Origin: Desulfobacteraceae bacterium
Lineage (GTDB): Bacteria > Desulfobacterota > Desulfobacteria > Desulfobacterales > JAABTS01
Direction of reading: 5' to 3'
NCBI GenBank assembly: GCA_011389735.1
Contig: JAABTS010000054.1
Location: forward strand, 1-34,132
Length of the DNA: 34,132 bases
Shown: piece after piece, positions 16,176 to 24,009 of the stretch
How positions within the stretch are numbered: the stretch's first letter is position 1
Layout of the letters: the number at the start of each line of letters is the position of its first letter
The notes under the pieces: model-generated
The model's database searches: none
Seen by the model: only the letters and a program-made list of their open reading frames with translations
Told to the model about the DNA's origin: nothing
Position numbers and translations under genes: made by a program

Positions 16176-17912
16176 TTACCAGTTAAACACCGTATCGAGT
16201 TCTTCATCGGACACATCAAATATCACGTTGTGCGGCGCCAGTGATTCACGAGTGAAAAAACGAGGCAACCGGTCGTGGGCGCTGGTGAATCCGGCGCGTT
16301 TGTTGAAATCGCGTTCCATGCTGAGGATTTTGCGGCCGAGGGCGTTGACGTCGTCGGCGGTCATGTTCAGCCCATACATGGCGTTTATCGAATCGACCAT
16401 TGCATTGAAAGTTTCCGGCTGGTCAAGAATGGCGAACGCGATAAACAGGCAATAACCGGTGGAGTCCAGAGCGGCGGTGGCGATCTGAAGATTTCTGGAC
16501 AGTTCTATCTGTCCCTCAGGTTTCAAAGGATCGACATCGCCTCCCACCTTCATGATATTCGTGGCGACGGCGTATCCGGCGGTATGGTCCGCGCCCATGG
16601 TGCTGGTGGCGTAAGTTACGCCGATCCCTTTAACTGCTCTGGGATCATAAGCCGGCATGGCCTGGCCTTTAACCACGGGCGCTTTTTCAATACCGAACGC
16701 TTTTGCCGTGACAGCGGCGCCGGCGCCGAGGATTCTGCCGAGCGGGGTGCCTTTGCCGACTTCTTCGATCAATCGGACGGCCCCTTCGGCATCGCCGAAA
16801 GAAATCAGTCCGGCGTCCATGGCGACGCCGATAGTAGCCCCCATTTCAATGGTGTCAAGACCATAGTTGTCATCCATAAAATCCATTCGGGCGATAACGT
16901 CGGGATCGCTGATTCCGCAATCCGCGCCGTGCGCCCATACGGTTTCGTATTCAGGCTGTTTGGTGACGTAGTTTCCGTCTTTATCATTAAAAATTCCCGA
17001 GCATTGAATGACGCATCCCCGATGGCATCCGTGAGTCGGATTGCCGCCGCGTTGTTTTTCAAGTTCCGCGAAGGTTTCTCCACTGATCCTGGCTGCGTCG
17101 TCAAAAGAGCCCTGCCTGAAATTGAATGTGGGGAACGCCCCCGCTTCATTGATCACGTTCGTAAGCACATTGGTGCCGTATGCGGGAAGCCCCTCGCCGG
17201 TGACCGCGTGGCCTCTCAAACCTTGAGTGAACAATTTGTTGGCCGCCTTGAATTTATCCGGTTCTTTTGCCTTGCGCATTCCCATTCCAGTATCATCCAG
17301 GATAATGGCCTTGATTCCCTTGGCTCCCATAACGGCTCCGACACCGCCCCGGCCTGCGTGCCGCGTGGGCCTGACTTCCATGTCCGTGATTGCAATGGAT
17401 GATGCGGCCATCTTCATTTCGCCGGCCGGCCCAACTGAGATTACGGTGATCTTGTCGCCAAACTCGGATTTCATCGCATCCACAAGATCGTAATTCGGTT
17501 TCATTTTCAAGCTGTTGTCTTTTAATACGGAGACACCGTCCTTGTTGATGAAGATCTTGTATGTGTCGTCGTTTTTAGGCGCGCCTTCGATGATGACAGC
17601 GGCGTATCCGAGCCTGGCCATGACCTGGCCCGCCTGCCCTCCGGCGTTGGCCTCCTTGATTCCGCCGGTCAAAGGACTTTTGCATCCGATCGAAATCCTG
17701 CCGGATGTAGAAGCCGCAGACCCCGCCATCAAACCGGGAGCTATAACCAGCTTGTTTTCAGGTCCCAGCGGATGACAATCCGCTGGAACTTCTTTTGAAA
17801 CCACCATGGACGTCATTCCCCGCCCGCCCATGCCGGCGTATTCCCCCAGGTCGCTGACCGTAGCGACGGGTCCGTTTTCACCGCCTGTATTTATTCTTAA
17901 AATTTTGTCCAT
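16176..17912 (-). CDS. aor: Aldehyde:ferredoxin oxidoreductase (tungsten/molybdopterin AOR family)
   Basis: 578 residues, complete for the family. The pterin-binding N-terminal domain is intact (LGEYAGMGGRGM, TSGRISIGCKSPLTGG, and RPTRHAGRGGVGAVMGAKG at 181-199). The [4Fe-4S] ligands are GCHRGCVIQC (Cys296, Cys300, Cys304) and Cys488 in STGYCLF. PEYETVWAHGADCG (320-333) is the usual AOR signature. The enzyme oxidises aldehydes to acids with ferredoxin as acceptor (or the reverse) using a bis-pterin tungsten centre in the cytoplasm. The start has GGAGGAG just upstream. It begins 27 bp after the hybrid kinase gene, so the two are likely co-transcribed. No cofactor-synthesis gene or ferredoxin partner is adjacent. 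Confidence 0.93.
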   Translation of the reverse strand: MDKILRINTGGENGPVATVSDLGEYAGMGGRGMTSMVVSKEVPADCHPLGPENKLVIAPGLMAGSAASTSGRISIGCKSPLTGGIKEANAGGQAGQVMARLGYAAVIIEGAPKNDDTYKIFINKDGVSVLKDNSLKMKPNYDLVDAMKSEFGDKITVISVGPAGEMKMAASSIAITDMEVRPTRHAGRGGVGAVMGAKGIKAIILDDTGMGMRKAKEPDKFKAANKLFTQGLRGHAVTGEGLPAYGTNVLTNVINEAGAFPTFNFRQGSFDDAARISGETFAELEKQRGGNPTHGCHRGCVIQCSGIFNDKDGNYVTKQPEYETVWAHGADCGISDPDVIARMDFMDDNYGLDTIEMGATIGVAMDAGLISFGDAEGAVRLIEEVGKGTPLGRILGAGAAVTAKAFGIEKAPVVKGQAMPAYDPRAVKGIGVTYATSTMGADHTAGYAVATNIMKVGGDVDPLKPEGQIELSRNLQIATAALDSTGYCLFIAFAILDQPETFNAMVDSINAMYGLNMTADDVNALGRKILSMERDFNKRAGFTSAHDRLPRFFTRESLAPHNVIFDVSDEELDTVFNW

Positions 17913-17939
17913 TGCTCCTCCTTCCTTTTTTTCATGAGT

Positions 17940-20243
17940 TTACGATATATTGAAATCCTCCGATTCCATGCGCTCTCGAATCCCGTTCAGCGTTTGCCGG
18001 GCCGTCTTGAATTCCAGCAAACCCGCTTGTTTTTCCAGTAGCCTGAATTCATTTTCAAATTCCGTTTTCTGAATCGCGGGAAACAAGTTTTCAATGATCT
18101 CCTCAGCGTTTAAACTGTTCCTTTCAAGCATTAGATCCAGATCTTCGATCATCCGTCGAACCTCTTCAGTTATTTTAAAGGGCCGTCGTTCTTTGGCGTC
18201 GCCGGTGTCGCCCGCCGGATCTCCTCCGCCGTTGAATACGTTTTTCCATACGAGTACGGAATCGACGACCTCTGCAAGGGCCCCTTCGAATTCGGCAAGG
18301 AAAAAGGTTACGAATTCGGCTTTTTCATCCACAATAGCGCTTTTCAATTTTTTAGCCGAATCCACAATCCGCAGCGCCGATAAATTGCCGGCCACACCCT
18401 GAATAACGTGAAGCTGTTCCATTACCTGTTTAATATTGCCCGCTTCCAGATCCTTTCTCAGCCCATGGCGCATATATTCATACTTTTCCGAAAAATTCAT
18501 CAGGCGTGAATAAAAAGCCTCCCGGTTGCCCCCGAACCTTGAAATGGCCCGGTTCATATCGATTCCGGTCGGCGTTCCCGGTTTTTTGAAGATCGTTTCC
18601 CCGGACGCCTTGAGAACCGTTACGCCTGAATCTGATGTTTCTTCGGGAAGCAGCGAATCAAACACCATAAGAAGCCGATTCGGTTCTATGGGTTTTGCCA
18701 CATAGTCGTTCATCCCTGTTTCCAGACATCTCTGAATATCCGACACGCCGTTATGAGCCGTCAGTGCGACAATCGGGATATTGGATCCGGTTCTATTCCC
18801 CATTTCCCATTCCCTTATCGCCTTCGTCGTCTCATATCCGTTCATGGGCTCCATTTCAATGTCCATCAAAACGATGTCGTACTGGTTGGACTTGAGAGCC
18901 TCCAGCGCATGCTTGCCTCCGCTCTTGATATCGATATGATTTAATCCGACGCCCTGAAGAATATCCATTTCAATTTCCTGGCTGATCGAATCGTCTTCCA
19001 CCAGGAGGACTCGGGCGTTTTTAATCTTTTCAGCGGACAAGTCCTGTTCGACCTTGATCGAATCCGGCTTAAACACCTGTAGGTTCGAGAATTGGAGATC
19101 ATTTTCAATTTGTTCGGCCGACGGCGCCCATAAAGGCAGAGTGAAATAAAATTCCGTGCCGTTGACCGGCATACTCGCTGTTTTCAACTCGCCTCCCATC
19201 ATTTCGACATATCGTTTGCTCAGCGCAAGCCCCAGGCCGACTCCACCGTATTTACGGGTTGACGATCCGTCCCCCTGAATGAACGGCTTGAAAAGTTGCT
19301 CAGCCTTATCCTGAGGCATGCCTATACCGGTGTCCTTGACACTAAAACGGAGCATCGAGCTGTCTTCGTCCGTGGAAGCAAGATCCACATCCACCGATAC
19401 AAAACCCTTCTCAGTGAATTTGACGGCGTTTTGAGTCAAACAGATTAAAACTTTTTCGATTTGAGCTGGTTCGCCGAACAATATTCGAGGGACCCGCGCC
19501 GACGAACGGATGCTGAATTCAATATCCTTATCAATGGTTTCCGGTAAAATGGTTTTGAACACATTTTCCAATATTCGATTGATATGGAAACATTTATTTT
19601 CAAACGTGTTTTTTCCTGAATTCAATGCTGAAAAGTCAAGAATACTATTGCTGACCAGCAATAAAGACTGAGCCGCCTTGTGAATATTGTTCAGATAATC
19701 TTTCTGGCTCGGGGTCAATGCAGTTCTCTGTAAGGTGTCGACCAGTCCGGTGATGGCGTTGAGGGGCGTTCTGATCTCATGGGTGATATTGGCTAAAATT
19801 TCTCCGCCTACTGTGTTCAATTCATCGGAATCTGCGATACGCCCGATCTCGGCTCCGCCGTCCGCCCGGTCTTTTTCAATGCAAACATCGGTTTGTCGGT
19901 TTTGCGAAGCTTTCTGAAAAATCTCGAGCGCACGGATCAGCCGGTTCATTTCCGGATAAACCCCTTCGCCATTAAAGCCGTCTTCCGGAACCTCGCCGTT
20001 GTACGACCTCTCGATTCTTTCCGTTATCCTGGCCAAAGAACGCTTCCATCGGATAAAATTAAAAATTACGGCCGCCAGCGCTAAAATAAGAATCAACGCC
20101 GCCAGCGCCGGCAGCGATGGAGATAAACCGCCTTGATCGGCCGGCGAAACGCCCTGGTTCGCCCACGCGGCCCCCTTCGCGCAAAAAACGACGGCGGGAA
20201 TCAATATTATTCTATAAGCTGAATATCCGGAACGATACGGCAT
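17940..20243 (-). CDS. Hybrid sensor histidine kinase with receiver and Hpt domains
   Basis: 767 residues. Two N-terminal hydrophobic segments (about 9-27, possibly a signal peptide, and 44-63) enclose only a very short periplasmic loop, so no classical sensor domain is seen. A linker follows. The HisKA H-box is ANITHEIRTPLNA (His155), with HATPase motifs QNAVKF, KDTGIGMP and GGVGLGLALSK. The receiver has Asp461 in VLMDIEMEPMNGY. The C-terminal Hpt domain has LHVIQGVAGNLSA with His612. In canonical Hpt motifs a Lys follows three after the His (HxxKG); here it is Gln615. An ArcB/BarA-like internal phosphorelay is expected. Its position directly upstream of the AOR gene is notable. The start ATG has no good ribosome site, so it may lie elsewhere. 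Confidence 0.9.
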   Translation of the reverse strand: MPYRSGYSAYRIILIPAVVFCAKGAAWANQGVSPADQGGLSPSLPALAALILILALAAVIFNFIRWKRSLARITERIERSYNGEVPEDGFNGEGVYPEMNRLIRALEIFQKASQNRQTDVCIEKDRADGGAEIGRIADSDELNTVGGEILANITHEIRTPLNAITGLVDTLQRTALTPSQKDYLNNIHKAAQSLLLVSNSILDFSALNSGKNTFENKCFHINRILENVFKTILPETIDKDIEFSIRSSARVPRILFGEPAQIEKVLICLTQNAVKFTEKGFVSVDVDLASTDEDSSMLRFSVKDTGIGMPQDKAEQLFKPFIQGDGSSTRKYGGVGLGLALSKRYVEMMGGELKTASMPVNGTEFYFTLPLWAPSAEQIENDLQFSNLQVFKPDSIKVEQDLSAEKIKNARVLLVEDDSISQEIEMDILQGVGLNHIDIKSGGKHALEALKSNQYDIVLMDIEMEPMNGYETTKAIREWEMGNRTGSNIPIVALTAHNGVSDIQRCLETGMNDYVAKPIEPNRLLMVFDSLLPEETSDSGVTVLKASGETIFKKPGTPTGIDMNRAISRFGGNREAFYSRLMNFSEKYEYMRHGLRKDLEAGNIKQVMEQLHVIQGVAGNLSALRIVDSAKKLKSAIVDEKAEFVTFFLAEFEGALAEVVDSVLVWKNVFNGGGDPAGDTGDAKERRPFKITEEVRRMIEDLDLMLERNSLNAEEIIENLFPAIQKTEFENEFRLLEKQAGLLEFKTARQTLNGIRERMESEDFNIS

Positions 20244-20378
20244 TGAATACGATTCTTTTTTTGAATTGTTAGTATAGGTCTGTTTTTAACATTACGCGGA
20301 TTTTTTTACAAACACTAATTTTATTCAATGGGAAACAAATTAACTTTTTTTTTCGGAGCTTCGACCCCGGCTAAGGCC

Positions 20379-20475
20379 AATACTGGCGCATGGATACAAT
20401 TCATATTTTTGAACAAAATTATAATTGCGCCGGCAGGGGGTTTGAACAGGCAAGGATGCCTGTTCTACGGGGATA
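20379..20475 (-). repeat. Repeat family 2, copy A (reverse orientation)
   Basis: Its reverse complement matches 33721-33820 over nearly its whole length: TAGAACAGGCATCCTTGCCT, GTTCAAAC, then CGCAATTATAATTTTGTTCA and AAAATATGAATTGTATCCAT. The terminal inverted repeats are eroded compared with the other copy. Confidence 0.8.
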
Positions 20476-20547
20476 AAACCGGTTGAATGGTATTGCATTC
20501 AAGGGGATTGCGGCTAAGACGGGAGACTATGGATTGGATTACTGACA

Positions 20548-20652
20548 GGCTTTCAGAAATTTAATTTAACAAGGATGCAGATCCGGGACACCACTGCACT
20601 GTTCGTATATTCGATGCCGACAGCACAGTGAAATATAATTTCCGGAAGATTA
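20548..20652 (-). repeat. Palindromic repeat family 1, full copy with decayed core
   Basis: The left arm is GCTTTCAGAAATTTAATTTA, then ACAAGGATGCAG, a core with GTTCGTATAT, and the right arm GCCGACAGCACAGTGAAATA, TAATTTCCGGAAG. The arms are well kept while the core palindrome is degraded. Confidence 0.75.
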
Positions 20653-20655
20653 AAC

Positions 20656-20690
20656 AAAAAAAGGGGTTTGATATTTATCAAACCCCTTTA
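20656..20690 (-). terminator. Rho-independent terminator of the initiator tRNA gene
   Basis: On the minus strand AAAGGGGTTTGATA pairs perfectly with TATCAAACCCCTTT across a minimal loop, followed by a run of T (the A-run at 20655-20662 on the plus strand). It sits about 10 bases after the tRNA 3' end. Confidence 0.85.
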
Positions 20691-20699
20691 TGGCGTTTT

Positions 20700-20776
<77 letters not shown>

Positions 20777-20796
20777 TCATCCGAATTGAACTTAGA

Positions 20797-20825
20797 GATA
20801 TACCCTGTTTTAAAATTGATGTCAA
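20797..20825 (-). promoter_or_regulatory. Promoter of the initiator tRNA gene
   Basis: On the minus strand a perfect -35 box TTGACA (20820-20825), 17 bp spacer and TATATC (20797-20802). Transcription would start about 12-15 bases before the mature tRNA end. Confidence 0.75.
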
Positions 20826-20876
20826 GGAAATTTTGGAGGGATCAAAAATTAATTTGCCAAAACCGGCGGTTTTAAA

Positions 20877-21206
20877 TCAAGCCAGCAAATTTCTCAGCCT
20901 GGATTCAATTGTCTTCGAGTGTTTCATTGTATCACCGTTTTCGGGAGCCCGGCAGAGAATGGATTTATTTCTGCTGTTTTGCCCGGACACGATGGACAAT
21001 GATGATTTGGGGGTTTTCAGGAGTTTGGCCAGATAATCGATACAGGCTTTATTGGCCGCGCCCTCGACCGGAGGGGAGGTGATTTTTATTTTCAGAGCGT
21101 CTCCGTGAACGCCCGACACCATATTTCTGGACGATCGAGGCTGAACCAAAATACGAATCAGAACACCTTCGTCTGTTTTTCGAATGAATGACTCCGTTGA
21201 ACTCAT
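20877..21206 (-). CDS. DUF167 / YggU family protein
   Basis: 109 residues, soluble. It carries the DUF167 signature LVQPRSSRNMVSGVHGDALKIKITSPPVEGAANKACIDYL in divided form: VQPRSSRN, ALKIKITSPPVEGAANKA, and IVSGQNSRNKSI. The family is a small alpha/beta fold of unknown biochemical role, widespread in bacteria and archaea. Its ATG overlaps the hldE stop (ATGA), so it is translationally coupled and the last gene of the thrH-thioesterase-hldE run. Confidence 0.9.
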   Translation of the reverse strand: MSSTESFIRKTDEGVLIRILVQPRSSRNMVSGVHGDALKIKITSPPVEGAANKACIDYLAKLLKTPKSSLSIVSGQNSRNKSILCRAPENGDTMKHSKTIESRLRNLLA

Positions 21207-22648
21207 TTTGCCTTGATATTTTGAATAATCCCGGTTGACGAAACATTGTCCAGTACCGGCAAAATAACGACTTCCCCGCCGTATTGGGTCACGATCCGTC
21301 TTCCGAACACCTCGCCGGTTTCATAGTTGCCGCCTTTGGTCAGGATATCCGGCCGGATTGCTTCGATAAGACTTTGCAGCCCGTTGCCGGAAAAAACGAC
21401 TACATAATCGATGCTGTCCAGAGCGCAAAGGATGCTGACCCGCTCTTTTTCGCCGATCACCGGTCTTCCGGGGCCTTTGATCGCCGCTACGGAACGGTCG
21501 TCGTCAATGGCTGCGATCAAAACGTCTCCGAGCTTTTTGGATTCGGCAAACAGTCTGATATGGCCTGCGTGCAGCAGATCGAAGCAGCCGTTGGTCAATA
21601 CGATTTTTTGGCCGCGGCGGCGAAGATCGCTCAGTATGGGAAGCAATGCTTCCATTCGTTTGTGTTTCCGGAGTCCGGTGTCGGCGCCGTTTTCAAGGGA
21701 GGCGGCCAGTTCATCCGGGGAAACCGTAGCTGCGCCCACTTTGCCGACCACAACACCGGCCGCGGCGTTGGCGATTTCGGCGGCTTCAACCCACCCCATA
21801 CCTGACGCCATCGATAATCCCAACACCGAAACGACCGTATCGCCGGCTCCGGATACGTCATACACCTGGCGGGCGTCGGTGTTAATCTTGAAGGGAGGCC
21901 GTTCCTTCTCAAAAACAACCATTCCGTCTTTTCCACAGGTGATCAACAAATTTTCGATTCCGGATGTTTCCATAATCCGGTAGCCGGCCGCGAATAATTC
22001 CGCTTCACTTCCGATCGATATTCCCGACGCCAGGGAGGCTTCCTTTTTATTGGGCGTCAATATGGACGCTCCGGCGTATTTGGCGAAGTTCATCCCTTTG
22101 GGATCGACAATAGTAATTTTGTTCTTGCGGTTCGCAATATCAAACACGCCGGACAATAGAGAAGCCGTGAGCAGTCCTTTTCCATAATCGGAAATCAGGA
22201 TCACATCAACGTCTTTGATGTTACGTTCAATATAATTCATAAGCCGATTGCGTGTGTCATCGGTTATATCCTTGATCGTTTCCCGATCCACGCGAAGGAC
22301 ATGTTGTCCCGACGCGATAATCCGGGTTTTCCGGGTCGTATAGCGGCCCGGTTCGATAATAACGCCTGAGGCGTCCACCCCGATCCGCTCGAATTCACGC
22401 AGCAGGAGCCTTCCGTTTTCGCCGTCGCCGATAACGCCGGCAGTCAGCACATCGGCCCCCAGAACCGATAAATTGTTGACCACGTTGCCGGCGCCGCCCA
22501 AAATGAATTCCTCACTTTTTACTGCAACCACCTGAACCGGAGCTTCAGGGGAAACACGATCCACTTCGCCCCATAAATATTCGTCGATCATCAGGTCGCC
22601 GACTACCAGAACGTTACGCCGCTTGAATTGCTCGATATCGAAGGTCAT
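21203..22648 (-). CDS. hldE: Bifunctional heptose-7-phosphate kinase / heptose-1-phosphate adenylyltransferase
   Basis: 481 residues from ATG 22648 (MTFDIEQF). A TTG at 22720 would extend it into the preceding gene and is unlikely. The N-terminal ribokinase-like (PfkB) domain has FILGGAGNVVNNL and the catalytic DVSGAGDTVVSVL. The C-terminal nucleotidyltransferase has TNGCFDLLHAGHIRLF with the HxGH motif, then GRPVIGEKERV. The two halves phosphorylate D-glycero-beta-D-manno-heptose 7-phosphate and, after a phosphatase step, adenylylate the 1-phosphate in the cytoplasm, giving ADP-heptose for the LPS inner core. No GmhA, GmhB or HldD is in this window. It follows the thioesterase gene by 7 bp. 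Confidence 0.95.
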   Translation of the reverse strand: MTFDIEQFKRRNVLVVGDLMIDEYLWGEVDRVSPEAPVQVVAVKSEEFILGGAGNVVNNLSVLGADVLTAGVIGDGENGRLLLREFERIGVDASGVIIEPGRYTTRKTRIIASGQHVLRVDRETIKDITDDTRNRLMNYIERNIKDVDVILISDYGKGLLTASLLSGVFDIANRKNKITIVDPKGMNFAKYAGASILTPNKKEASLASGISIGSEAELFAAGYRIMETSGIENLLITCGKDGMVVFEKERPPFKINTDARQVYDVSGAGDTVVSVLGLSMASGMGWVEAAEIANAAAGVVVGKVGAATVSPDELAASLENGADTGLRKHKRMEALLPILSDLRRRGQKIVLTNGCFDLLHAGHIRLFAESKKLGDVLIAAIDDDRSVAAIKGPGRPVIGEKERVSILCALDSIDYVVVFSGNGLQSLIEAIRPDILTKGGNYETGEVFGRRIVTQYGGEVVILPVLDNVSSTGIIQNIKAK

Positions 22649-22655
22649 GGGCCCA

Positions 22656-23153
22656 CTATCCTCTTTTTCCGGCTCCGCCTTTATTTTCTTCCTTTCCGTC
22701 CATTTCGGAAAGTCGCCCAAAATACCGGTCGACCAGCTCCGTAATAAACTTCGGAGGCCTCACCACCTTACCGGTTCTATCCAGAAATGCATGCCTGGTG
22801 TAGCCTTCGGCGATCCGCGATTCGTCCCGGCCGTTTTTAAAAATACGATAATTGAATTTTATTCCCGCCCTGATCGAGGTGTCCACCACGGTTTCCACCC
22901 ATAAAAGATCATCATATTTTATAGGAGCGATGTATTTACAAAAGGCTTCGGTGATCGGCAGGAAATAGCCTTTTTCTTCGATCCATGCGTAGGGCGCGCC
23001 GATCGACCGGAACAATTCGGCGCGGCCCGTTTCAAACCATCGAAAATAGTTGGCGTGATACGCAATGCCCATGCTGTCCGTGTCCCCATAAATCACCCGG
23101 CATTCGGCTCGATGGGAATAAGACGGCTGATTTGGTCCGCAATCCGTTTTCAT
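22656..23153 (-). CDS. YbgC/FcbC-type acyl-CoA thioesterase
   Basis: 165 residues with a single hot-dog domain. The active-site signature YGDTDSMGIAYHANYFRWFE (21-40 region) carries the catalytic Asp26 by alignment with E. coli YbgC Asp18. ADP-heptose or fatty acyl metabolism are both possible contexts. The family hydrolyses acyl-CoA or acyl-ACP thioesters in the cytoplasm, often near the Tol-Pal genes, which are absent here. The C-terminus has a charged Gly/Lys/Glu tail. The ATG overlaps the thrH stop (ATGA). The precise substrate is unknown. Confidence 0.88.
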   Translation of the reverse strand: MKTDCGPNQPSYSHRAECRVIYGDTDSMGIAYHANYFRWFETGRAELFRSIGAPYAWIEEKGYFLPITEAFCKYIAPIKYDDLLWVETVVDTSIRAGIKFNYRIFKNGRDESRIAEGYTRHAFLDRTGKVVRPPKFITELVDRYFGRLSEMDGKEENKGGAGKRG

Positions 23154-23752
23154 AAGCCTGCGTCCCTCAAAAGCGTTTTCAGCGTATCATATTCTTCTGC
23201 CGCCGGGAATTGCGGAAATTCATCGGCGAATCCGGCCGGCGGCCGGAAGAGAACACCCCTGTCCGCCTCCTTGAGCATATTGATATCATTATAGGAGTCC
23301 CCGAAAGCCGCAACCCGGTAATTCAAATCTTTGAGCGCCAGGACAACCCGCCGTTTTCCGTCTTTCCGGCGCAACACGTAGTCCGATATGGTTCCGTCGC
23401 CGTCAATTTTCAGCGTATTGCAAAACAGCGTGGGCCATCCCAGTTTTTTCATGAGCGGGCCCGCGAATTGTTCGAAGGTGTCTGAAACCACAATGACTGG
23501 AGCCCTTTCCCGGAGCCAGTCGAGAAATTCCCGGGCGCCTGCGAGAGGTTCCATATGGGCGATAACATCCTGAATATCCTGTATTTTTAGATTGTTTTCC
23601 TTTAAGAGGGCGATGCGATTGCGCATCAGGACATCGTAATCCGGAATATCCCTGGTTGTCAGCTTCAGTTTTTCGACTCCGGTCGCTTGAGACACGTTGA
23701 TCCAAATTTCAGGTACAAAAACGCCTTCCAAATCACAGCATACGATATTCAT
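23150..23752 (-). CDS. thrH: Phosphoserine phosphatase / homoserine phosphotransferase
   Basis: 200 residues of the HAD superfamily. It matches Pseudomonas ThrH in layout: nucleophile Asp7 in CCDLEGVFVPEIW (the second acidic position is Glu9, as in ThrH), TTRDIPDYDVLM, motif II Ser90 in IVVSDTF, motif IV GDSYND (151-156) and the ending EFPQFPA. ThrH removes phosphate from phosphoserine and can pass it to homoserine, giving O-phosphohomoserine for threonine synthesis. The neighbour hom (homoserine dehydrogenase) supports that role, as no homoserine kinase gene is present. AGGAG lies five bases before the ATG. It heads a coupled run through the thioesterase, hldE and DUF167 genes. Confidence 0.93.
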   Translation of the reverse strand: MNIVCCDLEGVFVPEIWINVSQATGVEKLKLTTRDIPDYDVLMRNRIALLKENNLKIQDIQDVIAHMEPLAGAREFLDWLRERAPVIVVSDTFEQFAGPLMKKLGWPTLFCNTLKIDGDGTISDYVLRRKDGKRRVVLALKDLNYRVAAFGDSYNDINMLKEADRGVLFRPPAGFADEFPQFPAAEEYDTLKTLLRDAGL

Positions 23753-23785
23753 GACGACTCCTAATCCGATTGGTTTTTATTCAAT

Positions 23786-24004
23786 ATAAACTTCCGGAAA
23801 TTCAATTTCGCCGCGTTGTCGGTCCGGGTTATATGAATAATATAGGTTTTCAGAAATTAAATTTCACAAGGCGGCAGGCCTGGGATCATACTATTCGTAT
23901 ATCCCAGGCCGACAACACAGAGAAATTTGATTTCTGGAAGGCTATAGTATTAGCCCAGTCCCGCCGCCTGGTGAAATCCATAGCCTTTCAGATATTAAAT
24001 TTAA
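23786..24004. repeat. Nested cluster of palindromic repeat family 1
   Basis: A left half (23786-23830, GCCGCGTTGTCGGTCCGGGT then TATATGAATA) is interrupted by a complete copy in the other orientation (about 23831-23946). The right half follows at once (GTATTAGCCCAGTCCCGCCG, CCTGGTGAAAT). Joining the flanks restores TATGAATA-GTATTAGCCC, the normal loop and core of the family. A further arm (CATAGCCTTTCAGATATTAA) follows to within a few bases of the hom stop codon. The inner copy is the best-preserved of the window. Confidence 0.85.
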
Positions 24005-24009
24005 GTTCG

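Larger units (their letters stand above)
20244..20699. other. Gene-free stretch with two different repeats and a terminator
   Basis: It holds the kinase leader, a copy of the second repeat family (20379-20475), a full family 1 repeat (20548-20652) and the tRNA terminator (20656-20690). No protein-coding ORF is supported. Confidence 0.6.

Noticed and set aside
16275-17402. Long plus-strand open frame (375 codons) opposite the AOR gene
   Set aside because: It is antisense to a clear AOR gene with intact motifs, has no ribosome site and no recognisable domain; it is a shadow of codon bias.
22649-22720. N-terminal extension of HldE from a TTG at 22720
   Set aside because: It would overlap the thioesterase gene by over 60 bases; the ATG at 22648 starts right at the conserved kinase domain.
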